Assembly (NCBI GenBank): GCA_004144185.1
Contig: SEFP01000001.1
Span: forward strand, 1,116,001 to 1,180,000
Direction: 5' to 3'
DNA from: Sphingobacteriales bacterium
GTDB lineage: Bacteria > Bacteroidota > Bacteroidia > Chitinophagales > Chitinophagaceae
Length of the DNA: 64,000 nucleotides
The notes beneath the pieces were generated by a model. It was not told where the DNA came from and ran no database searches. It worked only from the letters and a program-made list of their open reading frames with translations. Made by a program: the position numbers and the translations under genes. This document shows positions 32,609 through 40,580 of the stretch, piece by piece (position 1 is the stretch's first letter; every line of letters begins with the position of its first letter).

Positions 32609-32987
32609 ATGAAAGAGAGCATTCTCAAGGAGAAGAGTCTATGATTTGCTATCCGCGTCGTTAACTTATATAAACATCTGGTTGAGGTTCATAAAGAGTT
32701 TGTTCTGAGTAAGCAGTTGTTACGTTCCGGAGCAGCGATTGGCGCGTTGGTTCGTGAGGCTGAGCATGCAGAATCAAAGTCGGATTTTATCCACAAGCTT
32801 TCCATATCCCTGAAAGACGCAAACGAAACGGCCTATTAGTTGATTCTTTTAAAGGAAACAGGTTGACCCCTACGAAAGTATCTCCAGTGATGGAATAGAG
32901 CTTATTAAAATTCTCACCGCCAGTCTGAACACTGCTAAAAGAAGTAAACTATCCATTATCAACTATCCACTAGCAGTTATCCATTAG
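32609..32987 (+). pseudogene. Decayed four-helix-bundle (S23/IVP-type) protein gene
   Basis: Conceptual translation from the ATG at 32609 gives M-K-E-S-I-L-K-E-K-S-L-stop-F-A-I-R-V-V-N-L-Y-K-H-L. It continues F-V-L-S-K-Q-L-L-R-S-G, V-R-E-A-E-H-A-E-S-K and F-I-H-K-L-S-I-S-L-K-D-A-N-E-T, an unmistakable four-helix-bundle protein of the 23S rRNA intervening-sequence type (about 120 residues). Lesions: TGA at codon 12, with a nearby insertion and compensating deletion; TAG after A-N-E-T-A-Y; TGA after K-E-T-G; then a frameshift, after which Y-E-S-I-S-S-D-G-I-E-L-I-K-I-L resumes to a stop at 32985-32987. AT-rich, no TTCCGGAA. It overlaps the thyA 3' end antisense by four bases. Confidence 0.85.
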
Positions 32988-33778
32988 ATTGCTACCGGTG
33001 CTTTGATCGCCGGGTGGCTTTGGTAGTTTTCGAGGGTGAAGTCTTCGTATTGGAACGCAAACAGATCGTTGATGGCCGGATTGAGGCGCATGGTGGGATA
33101 CGGGAAGGGCTCCCGGCTCAGTTGCAAGCGCGCCTGCTCCACGTGGTTGCTGTACAGATGCACATCGCCAAACGTATGGATAAACTCACCGGATTCGAGG
33201 CCACAGACCTGCGCCATCATCATGGTCAGCAAGGCATACGAAGCGATATTGAATGGGACACCCAGAAATACATCCGCACTGCGCTGGTACAACTGACAAC
33301 TGAGTTTACCATTGGCGACATAAAACTGAAATAAGGCGTGACAGGGCATCAGCGCCATCTGCTTCAGCTCACCGACATTCCAGGCGCTGACGATCATACG
33401 CCGGCTGTCGGGATTGGTTTGAATCTGGTGCAACACGTCTTTGATCTGATCGTGGGTTATGCCGTCGGCACCCGTCCATGAGCGCCATTGGTGTCCATAG
33501 ACCGGTCCTAGATCGCCGTTGGCATCCGCCCATTCATCCCAGATGCGTACGCCGTGTTCGTTGAGATAGGCAATATTGGTATCACCTTTCAAAAACCACA
33601 ACAGCTCGTAGATAATGCTTTTGAGATGCACTTTTTTGGTCGTTACCAGCGGAAACCCTTCGGAAAGGTCAAAGCGGATCTGGCGGCCAAACAGGGATCG
33701 GGTGCCGGTGCCGGTCCGGTCACTTTTATCGGTTCCGGTCTCTAGGATTTCCTGAAGCAGCTGGAGGTACGGTTGCAT
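32984..33778 (-). CDS. thyA: Thymidylate synthase
   Basis: A 264-residue enzyme, the same length as E. coli ThyA, converting dUMP to dTMP with methylene-tetrahydrofolate. Motifs: [10 protein letters not shown] near 18-27 with the phosphate-binding Arg; the catalytic Cys in M-P-C-H-A-L-F-Q-F near 144-152; [13 protein letters not shown] near 164-176; and H-x-Y near 207. The C-terminal A-P-V-A-I closes the active site. The gene is complete although the pseudogene tail abuts its stop. Confidence 0.97.
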   Translation of the reverse strand: MQPYLQLLQEILETGTDKSDRTGTGTRSLFGRQIRFDLSEGFPLVTTKKVHLKSIIYELLWFLKGDTNIAYLNEHGVRIWDEWADANGDLGPVYGHQWRSWTGADGITHDQIKDVLHQIQTNPDSRRMIVSAWNVGELKQMALMPCHALFQFYVANGKLSCQLYQRSADVFLGVPFNIASYALLTMMMAQVCGLESGEFIHTFGDVHLYSNHVEQARLQLSREPFPYPTMRLNPAINDLFAFQYEDFTLENYQSHPAIKAPVAI

Positions 33779-33787
33779 CGGGTGAAA

Positions 33788-35194
33788 TTATTGTTTGCTT
33801 CGGAAATGTTGGGTAATTGTGGCAGCCGTCAGGAAAATAAACACCGTTTCAAGTTGCAGCACCGGGATAATATGCCTGGGAACCACCTGGGTTATATACA
33901 GCACGGCAGCGTAATAGAAGCCGATAAACAACGCCAGGAACAGCAGCACCAACTGATTGGAACGAGGCAGTCTGCGCCCGTACGCGATGACCAGGGGTCC
34001 TGCGAGCACCATGAGCAACAGCCGGAGCTGATGCCATCTCAGTTGCACCCCATTGATAGACTCTTTAAAAAGCTGAATCCGGCAGTGGAAATTATCTGAT
34101 ACGCCGTACCTGCTTTGAAAAGTAGCATCAGGGTGCGGCATGAGGTAATAGTCTGTCATCTCCCCGTTGTGAGGCACCCACAGGCTGCTTAGATTGGGCA
34201 TGATGAAGTATTGAAAATATGCCAGTGGGTATTGTTTCTGAAACGCGCTGCCATACCGGGAAAACCGATCGGCCAGTGCATACCAGCCGCCCCATTCTTC
34301 CGGATGATTAGGAGCATAGGCCCGTTCCAGTTGAACCATAGGGCTTTTTTCAGTCCACAAGAAATCGGTGGTCACAGGCAACGGCTGAAAACTCATAGTG
34401 TCCAGGTACTCGTAAAAATACCGGTGCAGACTGTCCAGTTCCGGACCGGCATTCAACGATTCAAAAGGACGACCTTCCTGTTGCAGGCCCATCACTGCAA
34501 ACAGCGAGTTGTTGGTTTGGGTCCAGCCGGAAAACGGTGTTTGCACCGCCACATTGTAATGCCGGATGTTTCGCCAGATATCGAATCGGTACAATCCGAC
34601 TGTGAGCAGCGTGAGGGCGCCTATCTGAATCAGTTTCCTGGTTACAGGGGTGGTGATCAACAGCAGGATCACGATACTCGGCACGGGGTAAAACAGGGCT
34701 ATGTGACGCAGTTGCAGGCACGCTGCCAGCGCCGCCAGGTGCAGGTAAAACCAGTGGCTTTTACGGGTGCGGATAAACGCAATCAGGCTGGAAACGTAGC
34801 ACAGGGTACACCCGCTGAACAAACAATCGCTCAGAATATTGATGCAGCTGTACAGACCCGCCGGTTCCAACAAAACCAACATGAGAAGAACATATATCCA
34901 GGAGCGTCGTACCCAGTTCAAACCTGCCAGGGTGTAGATTAGCAGCAGGCCACTTCCGGAATACAATAGGAATTGCAGCGCTTCGATCAGGTAAATGCTG
35001 GTTGAAAAGGCGTATACAATCCTCAGAAACAAGGCATATCCAATCGGGCGTACACTGGGTGGAAGGTGTACACTCTGCCAAACATAATAGTTGCTGTCCC
35101 AGCTAATCTGAGGCATCGGATAGCAATACAGCATTCCGGCTATGGCCGCGAACAGAACGGTCAGTGGCAGAACGATAGATCGGCTTCGGAACAT
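33788..35194 (-). CDS. Polytopic membrane protein, GT-C-like, unknown
   Basis: A 468-residue integral membrane protein from the ATG at 35194; the frame upstream to 35272 adds a polar prefix. About ten hydrophobic helices, the first at about 7-25, are interrupted by a large hydrophilic periplasmic loop (about 215-360). The early loop I-S-W-D-S-N-Y-Y-V-W near 30-39 has the single acidic residue and aromatics typical of the first loop of GT-C glycosyltransferases, but no D-K-P-P motif follows. A lipid-linked sugar transferase is plausible, not shown. It lies next to a DPM-like GT2 gene in divergent orientation, which supports a glycan role. No named family recognised. Confidence 0.65.
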   Translation of the reverse strand: MFRSRSIVLPLTVLFAAIAGMLYCYPMPQISWDSNYYVWQSVHLPPSVRPIGYALFLRIVYAFSTSIYLIEALQFLLYSGSGLLLIYTLAGLNWVRRSWIYVLLMLVLLEPAGLYSCINILSDCLFSGCTLCYVSSLIAFIRTRKSHWFYLHLAALAACLQLRHIALFYPVPSIVILLLITTPVTRKLIQIGALTLLTVGLYRFDIWRNIRHYNVAVQTPFSGWTQTNNSLFAVMGLQQEGRPFESLNAGPELDSLHRYFYEYLDTMSFQPLPVTTDFLWTEKSPMVQLERAYAPNHPEEWGGWYALADRFSRYGSAFQKQYPLAYFQYFIMPNLSSLWVPHNGEMTDYYLMPHPDATFQSRYGVSDNFHCRIQLFKESINGVQLRWHQLRLLLMVLAGPLVIAYGRRLPRSNQLVLLFLALFIGFYYAAVLYITQVVPRHIIPVLQLETVFIFLTAATITQHFRSKQ

Positions 35195-35293
35195 GTAAAA
35201 ACTGGCTTTGCAGGCACAAGGTAAGGCGGTGAGAAGCCCGTTTCCCGACGACTGCTTCTGATCCGGAACCAACCGGATGGTTTCTAAAAATCA

Positions 35294-35301
35294 TACTTTC
35301 G
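35294..35301 (+). promoter_or_regulatory. Candidate -7 box TACTTTCG for the GT2 gene
   Basis: TACTTTCG, same variant as before serS and kmo, ends six bases before the ATG at 35308. Confidence 0.45.
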
Positions 35302-35307
35302 CGATTC

Positions 35308-36033
35308 ATGATTCCGTTCAGTACCCTTTCCATTGTCATCCCTGCTTATAACGAAGGGGCTACCATCCACCGCATTCTCGATAAGGTGCGGGCAGTAGTG
35401 CTTTTGGAGAACATCGGTAAGGAAATCATTATTGTCAACGATGCCTCCAAAGACAACACGGAAGAGGCGATTCTGAGCTACGCAGCCGCTTTTCCGGATC
35501 TGGGCATCCGGTACGTGCGTCATGAGGTCAATCAAGGCAAAGGTGCTGCCCTGCATACCGGTATTCGTACCGCTACCGGCGAGTTTGTTATCATCCAGGA
35601 TGCCGACTTGGAGTACGATCCGCAGGAATACAATATCCTGCTGCAACCGGTTCTCAACGGCTTTGCAGATGTGGTGTACGGGTCCCGGTTTATGGGCGGC
35701 AAACCGCACCGCGTCCTGTTTTTCTGGCATTCGATCGGCAACCGCTGGCTCACGACCATGAGCAATATGCTTACCAACCTGAACCTTACCGACATGGAAA
35801 CCTGCTACAAGCTGTTTCGGCGGGAGATGGTCCAGTCGCTGAAGCTGGTGGAAAACCGCTTTGGCTTTGAGCCGGAAGTGACCGCCAAGATCAGCCGGGT
35901 GCCCAATGTGCGCATCTACGAGGTCGGAATCTCCTACTATGGCCGTACCTACGAAGAAGGCAAAAAAATCGGCTGGCGCGATGGCTTCCGGGCTATTTGG
36001 TGCATTCTGAGATATAACCTCTGGGCCAAGTAA
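35308..36033 (+). CDS. Glycosyltransferase family 2, dolichyl-phosphate-mannose-synthase-like
   Basis: A 241-residue GT-A enzyme. Motifs in order: [10 protein letters not shown] near 8-17, V-N-D-A-S-K-D-N-T near 43-51, N-Q-G-K-G-A-A near 74-80, and the metal motif D-A-D-L-E near 96-100. Then Y-G-S-R-F near 124 and D-M-E-T-C-Y-K-L-F near 161. The pattern is that of DPM1-type polyprenyl-phosphate hexosyltransferases, without the C-terminal membrane helices of some bacterial members. It would charge a lipid carrier used by GT-C enzymes such as the GT39 protein here or the divergent neighbour. The sugar is unknown. Confidence 0.88.
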   Translation: MIPFSTLSIVIPAYNEGATIHRILDKVRAVVLLENIGKEIIIVNDASKDNTEEAILSYAAAFPDLGIRYVRHEVNQGKGAALHTGIRTATGEFVIIQDADLEYDPQEYNILLQPVLNGFADVVYGSRFMGGKPHRVLFFWHSIGNRWLTTMSNMLTNLNLTDMETCYKLFRREMVQSLKLVENRFGFEPEVTAKISRVPNVRIYEVGISYYGRTYEEGKKIGWRDGFRAIWCILRYNLWAK

Positions 36034-36039
36034 GACCTA

Positions 36040-36867
36040 TCAGTTTTTAAAGGGAGGCTGGAGGTAGGGAGCCAGTTGCTGCCAGGTCAGCAGCAATTCC
36101 GGAACCCCGGCTGCACCGGCGGCTATCCGGTATTTCTCGATATAGAAAGTAATGCCCTGGTTTGAAACACTGAATGTGTTTAAGGTGTTCCGGAACACAT
36201 CCGCCTCGCAATGACAGGCTGCGGTATCCAGCGTCCGGCCATCCGGTTGCAGATACGCCAGTCCAAGCCCTTCAGACACCTGCTGCCGCTCGAAAGGCGT
36301 TTCCGACTTGGGATCGGTGGCTTTATCAGCCAAAAGCCGGTTGATTGAAACCGCATTTACTCCGGATAAATTAAGCAGATCGGTGATCCGGATAAGGCCG
36401 GTTTGGGTAAACGTAAAGGTTTGAACCCGGCCGTCGCCGTGTGCGCCGCCCAGGTATTCATAGATATCCAATACATAACTGGTGGCGCCTTTCACCGGTC
36501 CTGCGGGTTTGCGTGGTTCCAGGCTGTATTCGTACTTGATCAGCGGAAAATCAGGGTTCTGCCGGTGGTCTGCCTGTGCTGCTTCGTATTCGGTACCTCC
36601 CGGCGACCAGTCGTTCCGGTGAGAGGCGACCTCTGCTTTAATAAACGTTTCAATGGCGTTCTGCCGGTCTGGCGGAGCCGCAGGCACATGCGCATACAGG
36701 CGGTAGAAATCCGTGCTGTCCTGGATCACGTAGCCGGTATCTACCGGTGTTGATGCAACACCAGACATCGGATCGGTGGATGCGGAGTTCTCAGATGGGT
36801 CGGATGCTGACGGAGCGGTGCAACTGCCCACGGCGAGGAGCGCCACGAAGAAAAAATTCCGGAACAT
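36040..36867 (-). CDS. Lipoprotein with DUF3298/RsiV-like domain
   Basis: A 275-residue lipoprotein from the ATG at 36867 (M-F-R-N-F-F-F-V-A-L-L-A-V-G-S-C, lipidated Cys16). The frame continues open to 37215, but that part lacks signal features. A Ser/Thr/Pro linker (17-45) is followed by the domain. I-K-Y-E-Y-S-L-E-P-R and Y-L-G-G-A-H-G-D-G-R-V near 155 match the G-G-A-H signature of DUF3298 (PdaC/RsiV-type), then I-R-I-T-D-L-L near 175. RsiV binds lysozyme in Firmicutes; here a role in the envelope is likely but the ligand is unknown. A TTCCGGAA copy spans the start region. Confidence 0.8.
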   Translation of the reverse strand: MFRNFFFVALLAVGSCTAPSASDPSENSASTDPMSGVASTPVDTGYVIQDSTDFYRLYAHVPAAPPDRQNAIETFIKAEVASHRNDWSPGGTEYEAAQADHRQNPDFPLIKYEYSLEPRKPAGPVKGATSYVLDIYEYLGGAHGDGRVQTFTFTQTGLIRITDLLNLSGVNAVSINRLLADKATDPKSETPFERQQVSEGLGLAYLQPDGRTLDTAACHCEADVFRNTLNTFSVSNQGITFYIEKYRIAAGAAGVPELLLTWQQLAPYLQPPFKN

Positions 36868-37042
36868 AAGCGGTAACAGCCGGTTAGCCGGCAGTGGACG
36901 GGTATAAAAATCAATCCGGGTTACGGCTGTTGAATACATCCGGACGAATCCAACTCCCAGCGCCGACCTTTGACCTCTCCGGACCAGTTCCGGAAGCCGA
37001 CCGGTTTCAATTATCTCAATCGCTTCATTAGCACTCTGCCAT

Positions 37043-37591
37043 ATGTCTTTCATTTTGCCTGTTAAGGGGATTTTTTCCCAACTTCCGGAAAGTTGTTTTA
37101 TAGCGCCCAATGCTACGATTGTTGGCGACGTGACTGCCGGTGAGGAATGCTCGTTCTGGTTTAATGCCGTAGTACGTGGCGACGTCAATACGATTACGCT
37201 GGGCAACCGGGTCAACGTACAGGATGGTGCCTGTATTCACTGTACCTATCAGAAAACGAAAACCGTGATTGGAGACGACGTTTCGATTGGCCACAATGCA
37301 ATCGTTCATGGCTGTACAGTCGAAGCCAAGGTGCTGATTGGTATGGGTGCCATTGTGATGGACAACGCATACATCGGTACCGGATCGGTGATTGCGGCAG
37401 GGGCGGTTATACTGGAAGGAACGGTGGTGCCACCCGGAACAATTTGGGCAGGCGTGCCCGCCAAACAGGTTAAAACTGTGTCGCCGGAACTAATGGCCGG
37501 TGAAGTCGAACGCATTGCTAAAAACTACCTGTTCTACAGCGGATGGTTTAAAGATTTGCCAAAAGAACCGTCTGATGCCGTTGGGCAGTAG
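37043..37591 (+). CDS. Gamma carbonic anhydrase family protein (left-handed beta-helix)
   Basis: A 182-residue hexapeptide-repeat protein. Repeats of the form [LIV]-G-x-x-x-x run from about 20 to 145 (A-T-I-V-G-D-V, V-V-R-G-D-V, I-G-D-D-V-S-I-G-H-N-A-I-V-H-G-C). Candidate zinc ligands are His in C-I-H-C near 66, I-G-H-N near 85 and V-H-G-C near 90, the spacing expected for gamma-CA. The C-terminal helix (about 150-175) packs on the trimer. Family members hydrate CO2 or are inactive assembly proteins (YrdA/PaaY); activity here is not certain. Stand-alone gene. Confidence 0.88.
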   Translation: MSFILPVKGIFSQLPESCFIAPNATIVGDVTAGEECSFWFNAVVRGDVNTITLGNRVNVQDGACIHCTYQKTKTVIGDDVSIGHNAIVHGCTVEAKVLIGMGAIVMDNAYIGTGSVIAAGAVILEGTVVPPGTIWAGVPAKQVKTVSPELMAGEVERIAKNYLFYSGWFKDLPKEPSDAVGQ

Positions 37592-37667
37592 GGGCTTTTA
37601 GGAATGATTTCGTTTCTGAGACAGCGCACCCTAATTTGCACAAACTTTTTTCTCACATTCTTCTTTT

Positions 37668-38438
37668 ATGAAAAAGATTTTCCTCTCCCTGGCAGCCATC
37701 GCCTCTTTTGGCGCTGCCAACGCCCAGAAAATGGGCGACGTATTTGTATACGGTAACATCGGCTATACCGATGTTAAAAACGAAGTTTCGGGTTCCGGAA
37801 TTCCTACAACTACTACTTCACATGAGCGTACATTTAACTTCGCTCCGGGTATTGGTTACCAATTTGACCGTAACTGGGCGATTGGTCTTTCCGGAAACTT
37901 CGAAGCAATGAAGAATACCGTTCCGGCTACCGGCGGTGAAACAGGTACCAAGCAGAGCCTTACCTATGTAGGACCTTTCGTGCGTTACACGCAGCCGTTG
38001 TCTCCTATGTTCTTCCTGTATGGTCAGCTGAATGCCCAATATGTACGCGCTAATTACACCGAACTGACAGCAGGCGTTAAAACCGGCGAGCTGGAAGGCA
38101 ATGGCTTTGCTGTGAATGTAATGCCAGCTCTTGGTATCAACGTAAGCCGCTCGATCGCTGTTGTCGGTAGCTTTGGTAAACTGGGCTATTCCCGTGTAAA
38201 GTTGAATGCCCCTACTGGTGGTTCAGATCTTATTGCTTCTGGTATCGACGCCACTTTCGGTAGCAACTTTACCCTCGGGATTCAATGGAACCTCGGTGGC
38301 CGTGGCCGGATGCGTACCCGTCGCGAGCCAATGGGTGAAACCCGCAGCATGGACCGCTATCGTGATAACGAAGGCGATACCAAAGAGGAAATGCCAACTC
38401 CTCCGCCAGCTCCACGCCGTCGGATGCGTCGCAACTAA
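37668..38438 (+). CDS. Outer-membrane porin-like beta-barrel protein
   Basis: A 256-residue outer-membrane protein with signal peptide K-K-I-F-L-S-L-A-A-I-A-S-F-G-A-A-N-A-Q. The mature barrel (about 20-215) has alternating strands, for example V-F-V-Y-G-N-I-G-Y, N-F-A-P-G-I-G-Y-Q-F, W-A-I-G-L-S-G-N-F and F-F-L-Y-G-Q-L-N-A-Q-Y-V. It ends with F-T-L-G-I-Q-W-N-L. Beyond it is a charged, Arg-rich tail of about 45 residues ending P-P-P-A-P-R-R-R-M-R-R-N, unusual because barrels normally end on an aromatic strand. AT-leaning codons differ from neighbours, as expected of a highly expressed protein. Followed by a strong terminator. Confidence 0.8.
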   Translation: MKKIFLSLAAIASFGAANAQKMGDVFVYGNIGYTDVKNEVSGSGIPTTTTSHERTFNFAPGIGYQFDRNWAIGLSGNFEAMKNTVPATGGETGTKQSLTYVGPFVRYTQPLSPMFFLYGQLNAQYVRANYTELTAGVKTGELEGNGFAVNVMPALGINVSRSIAVVGSFGKLGYSRVKLNAPTGGSDLIASGIDATFGSNFTLGIQWNLGGRGRMRTRREPMGETRSMDRYRDNEGDTKEEMPTPPPAPRRRMRRN

Positions 38439-38481
38439 GCTTTCCGGAACGGACCATTTACCGTTCTTACAATCAACTTAC

Positions 38482-38515
38482 AACCGCCTGTCACGAAAAA
38501 TGACAGGCGGTTTTT
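38482..38515 (+). terminator. Intrinsic terminator after the porin-like gene
   Basis: AACCGCCTGTCA (38482-38493) pairs perfectly with TGACAGGCGGTT (38501-38512); loop CGAAAAA; more T follows. Confidence 0.88.
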
Positions 38516-38638
38516 GCATGCCGGAACCTTTCCGGAACGCACTCATCCCTTATTCTTGGGTGGAAAACAGGTTGCCTGCTGCGGTTCAGGACTCATAAAT
38601 CACGCATTCAGGCGATAGGCCGCCGCTGGCGTTGAAAA

Positions 38639-38646
38639 TAGCTTTG
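38639..38646 (+). promoter_or_regulatory. -7 box TAGCTTTG before the Thr-Pro lipoprotein gene
   Basis: TAGCTTTG matches TAnnTTTG exactly and ends 27 bases before the ATG at 38674, supporting that start over the TTG at 38632. Confidence 0.45.
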
Positions 38647-38673
38647 GGGTACTTAAAAAACCCCCATTTTGTT

Positions 38674-39408
38674 ATGCGCCTCCCCAAACTCACAATTGGT
38701 CTCCTGCTGGCAGTTGCAACACTTGCTGCCTGTAAAAAAGAAAGCTCAACCACACCGACGCCCACTCCCACACCAACACCGACTCCCATAACGCCCAAGC
38801 GCTGGGTTAAAACCTACCGCGATGTGATTTTGTACGATGACAGCGCGGTAAACGGTGCTCAGTTTCTGGATACCCGGAACGGCATGACCTATAAAATGCG
38901 GGAGGTTCCGGATACCCTGCGCAAACATCTTTCGCTGTGCTATTCCGTCACGCAAACCGGCAGCTATCGTTACCTCAGTACCACCGGATCGATCAGCAAC
39001 TCGGCCAGCGGTGCCAGCAACAGCCTGCTGTGGACGGGCAATCCTTACGGGTTAAATTATTGGTCGGCTGCCGATCTCAATACCTTTGAAATCCGGAATG
39101 CGGCTTATGGATCTCCCGAGCTGACCGCACAGGAATTTGATGCAATTGCAGCTTCCGGCGACTGGAATCAGTTCAATACCAAATACAAAGAGAAAAACAG
39201 CGGTGGCGAGTATATCGGGTTCGTTTCCGGATCGGACGGACTGGGCAAGCAGGCCTATCTGGGCGAAATCAACAATGCGCTGCGCATGATCATCTACGTA
39301 AAATCGGTGAGCGACAATCCGACCAATGGCTTTGTAAAACTCGACATCATTGTAGAAGGTCGCACCGATGCGCCTTCCGGAGCCGCCAATGTAATGCCAC
39401 CGATGTAA
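38674..39408 (+). CDS. Lipoprotein with Thr-Pro repeat linker
   Basis: A 244-residue lipoprotein from the ATG at 38674. The signal peptide ends L-A-V-A-T-L-A-A-C with Cys20 as the lipidation site. Immediately after K-K-E-S-S-T comes a (Thr-Pro)6 linker, encoded by a 6-bp-type tandem repeat near 38756-38790. The rest (about 45-244) has strand-forming stretches (Y-R-Y-L-S-T-T-G-S-I-S-N-S, K-V-R... absent) and no recognised domain or catalytic motif. Probably outer-membrane anchored, function unknown. The repeat could vary in length between strains without changing frame. Confidence 0.7.
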   Translation: MRLPKLTIGLLLAVATLAACKKESSTTPTPTPTPTPTPITPKRWVKTYRDVILYDDSAVNGAQFLDTRNGMTYKMREVPDTLRKHLSLCYSVTQTGSYRYLSTTGSISNSASGASNSLLWTGNPYGLNYWSAADLNTFEIRNAAYGSPELTAQEFDAIAASGDWNQFNTKYKEKNSGGEYIGFVSGSDGLGKQAYLGEINNALRMIIYVKSVSDNPTNGFVKLDIIVEGRTDAPSGAANVMPPM

Positions 39409-39430
39409 AAACCAGTTTGAAGAATCTGGC

Positions 39431-39475
39431 TTCATACAAAATGCCCGCTTACGATAAGCGGGCATTTTGTATGAA
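39431..39475. terminator. Bidirectional terminator, 21-bp perfect inverted repeat
   Basis: Bases 39431-39451 are the exact reverse complement of 39455-39475, loop CGA. The core GCCCGCTTA/TAAGCGGGC is flanked by AAAAT/ATTTT, so it works both ways between the convergent lipoprotein and OmpA genes. Confidence 0.9.
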
Positions 39476-39497
39476 GTGTAGTGATAGCTCCGGATAA

Positions 39498-40268
39498 TTA
39501 CTGTCCGGCAGGCGCGCCTTCGATCAGCCGCATCAGTTCATCGAGTCTTGGCGCCAGGATGATTTCGGTCCGACGGTTAAGTGCCCGGCCTTCCGGCGTG
39601 CTGTTGGGAGCCAGTGGTTCGTAGGAACTGCGACCGGAGGCCGTCACCCGGGTTGGGGCTACGCTGTAATCGGCCGTCAGAATGCGCACGATTTCGGTGC
39701 TACGGGCCACACTCAGCGCCCAGTTGTCCGGAAAGCGCTTGGTGATGGGAATGCTATCGGTATGACCTTCTACCAATACGTTGATATCCGGGTTTTGATT
39801 CAAAGCGGCTGCCAGCGTACCCAGGGCTTCTTTACCCTTGGCATTGACTTCTGCACTTCCGGACGGAAACAGCAGGCTTTCGGCCAGACTCACATATACT
39901 TTGCCGTTTTTCATGGAAACGGTCAGCTGATCGGAGGTAAAGGAATTGAGAGCTTCGGCAATTTTAGCCCGCAGTCCTTCGGTAGCTTGTCGCTGTCGGT
40001 CAATCAGTCCCTGAAGTTGCTGGAGCCGTTGTTGCTGATTCAGCACTTCTTCCTGGGTCTGGTTGAGGCGGTTGGCCGTGCTTTGGTTGGCGGCATCGAG
40101 CAGGTTGACACGGCTTTGCAGGTCTTCGCCTTCCCGCACCAGCCGCATGCTGTCCCGTTGCAGCATACCAATCCGGTTTTGAGCATCTACATATTTACGC
40201 TTGGCTACGCAAGACGACAATCCGGAAAGGATCAGGGCAGCACCGCCCAGAAGCAAAGGCATTCTCAT
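39498..40268 (-). CDS. OmpA-family peptidoglycan-binding lipoprotein with coiled coil
   Basis: A 256-residue envelope protein from the ATG at 40268 (40262 is also possible). The signal ends L-I-L-S-G-L-S-S-C, a lipobox. A long heptad-rich coiled coil (about 25-105, Gln/Leu/Arg-rich) leads to an OmpA C-terminal domain (about 125-240). Visible motifs there: L-L-F-P-S-G-S-A-E-V, V-L-V-E-G-H-T-D-S, N-W-A-L-S-V-A-R-S and L-N-R-R-T-E-I-I-L, which hold the Asp and Arg that bind diaminopimelate. It should tether the outer membrane to peptidoglycan. Single-gene unit. Confidence 0.9.
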   Translation of the reverse strand: MRMPLLLGGAALILSGLSSCVAKRKYVDAQNRIGMLQRDSMRLVREGEDLQSRVNLLDAANQSTANRLNQTQEEVLNQQQRLQQLQGLIDRQRQATEGLRAKIAEALNSFTSDQLTVSMKNGKVYVSLAESLLFPSGSAEVNAKGKEALGTLAAALNQNPDINVLVEGHTDSIPITKRFPDNWALSVARSTEIVRILTADYSVAPTRVTASGRSSYEPLAPNSTPEGRALNRRTEIILAPRLDELMRLIEGAPAGQ

Positions 40269-40576
40269 AACAGAAAAGGGGTTTTGAAGAGGATGGAAGA
40301 GATACAAGTGTAGTGTTTTTGTTGCAAACATCTTGCCTCCTATCCCGGATTTATGGCCCGAAACAGGCCATAAACAAGAAAGTCTCTGCCTGAGCAGAGA
40401 CTTTCGATTTTTAAAAGACGTGTCTTAACCGGTTACTTCTCCCCTTTCACCGGAAAGGCTATCGTGCTTTTATAGCTCAAAGGTGATCGAAAGAGTTCAA
40501 CTACTCAATAGGTGAGCATAGAATTGAGCACGAGATTGAGCACGAACGGTCGATTTTAGAGTGCGAACGGTCAATT
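40269..40576. other. 308-base gap between ompA-like and GlcD-type genes
   Basis: Holds two adjacent hairpins and a short direct repeat. TTTATGGCC (40350-40358) pairs with GGCCATAAA (40366-40374), loop seven bases, upstream of the OmpA start. It could be an operator or part of a terminator. The second hairpin (40378-40405) and the repeat near 40523-40580 are listed separately. No ORF is supported. Confidence 0.5.
40378..40412. terminator. Hairpin, probable terminator
   Basis: GAAAGTCTCTGC (40378-40389) pairs perfectly with GCAGAGACTTTC (40394-40405), loop CTGA, then GATTTTT on the plus strand. It may end minus-strand transcription from the oxidase gene; the T-run favours the plus direction. 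Confidence 0.6.
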
Positions 40577-40580
40577 TTAG
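40523..40580 (+). repeat. Short tandem direct repeats downstream of the GlcD-type oxidase
   Basis: ATTGAGCACGA occurs at 40523-40533 and 40535-40545. An overlapping 19-base unit CACGAACGGTCGATTTTAG (40541-40559) recurs with three changes at 40562-40580, the second copy running into the oxidase stop region. Confidence 0.6.

Noticed and set aside
36867-37215. N-terminal extension of the DUF3298 lipoprotein frame
   Set aside because: The extension overlaps the start of the carbonic anhydrase gene and lacks signal features; the ATG at 36867 gives a proper lipoprotein signal.
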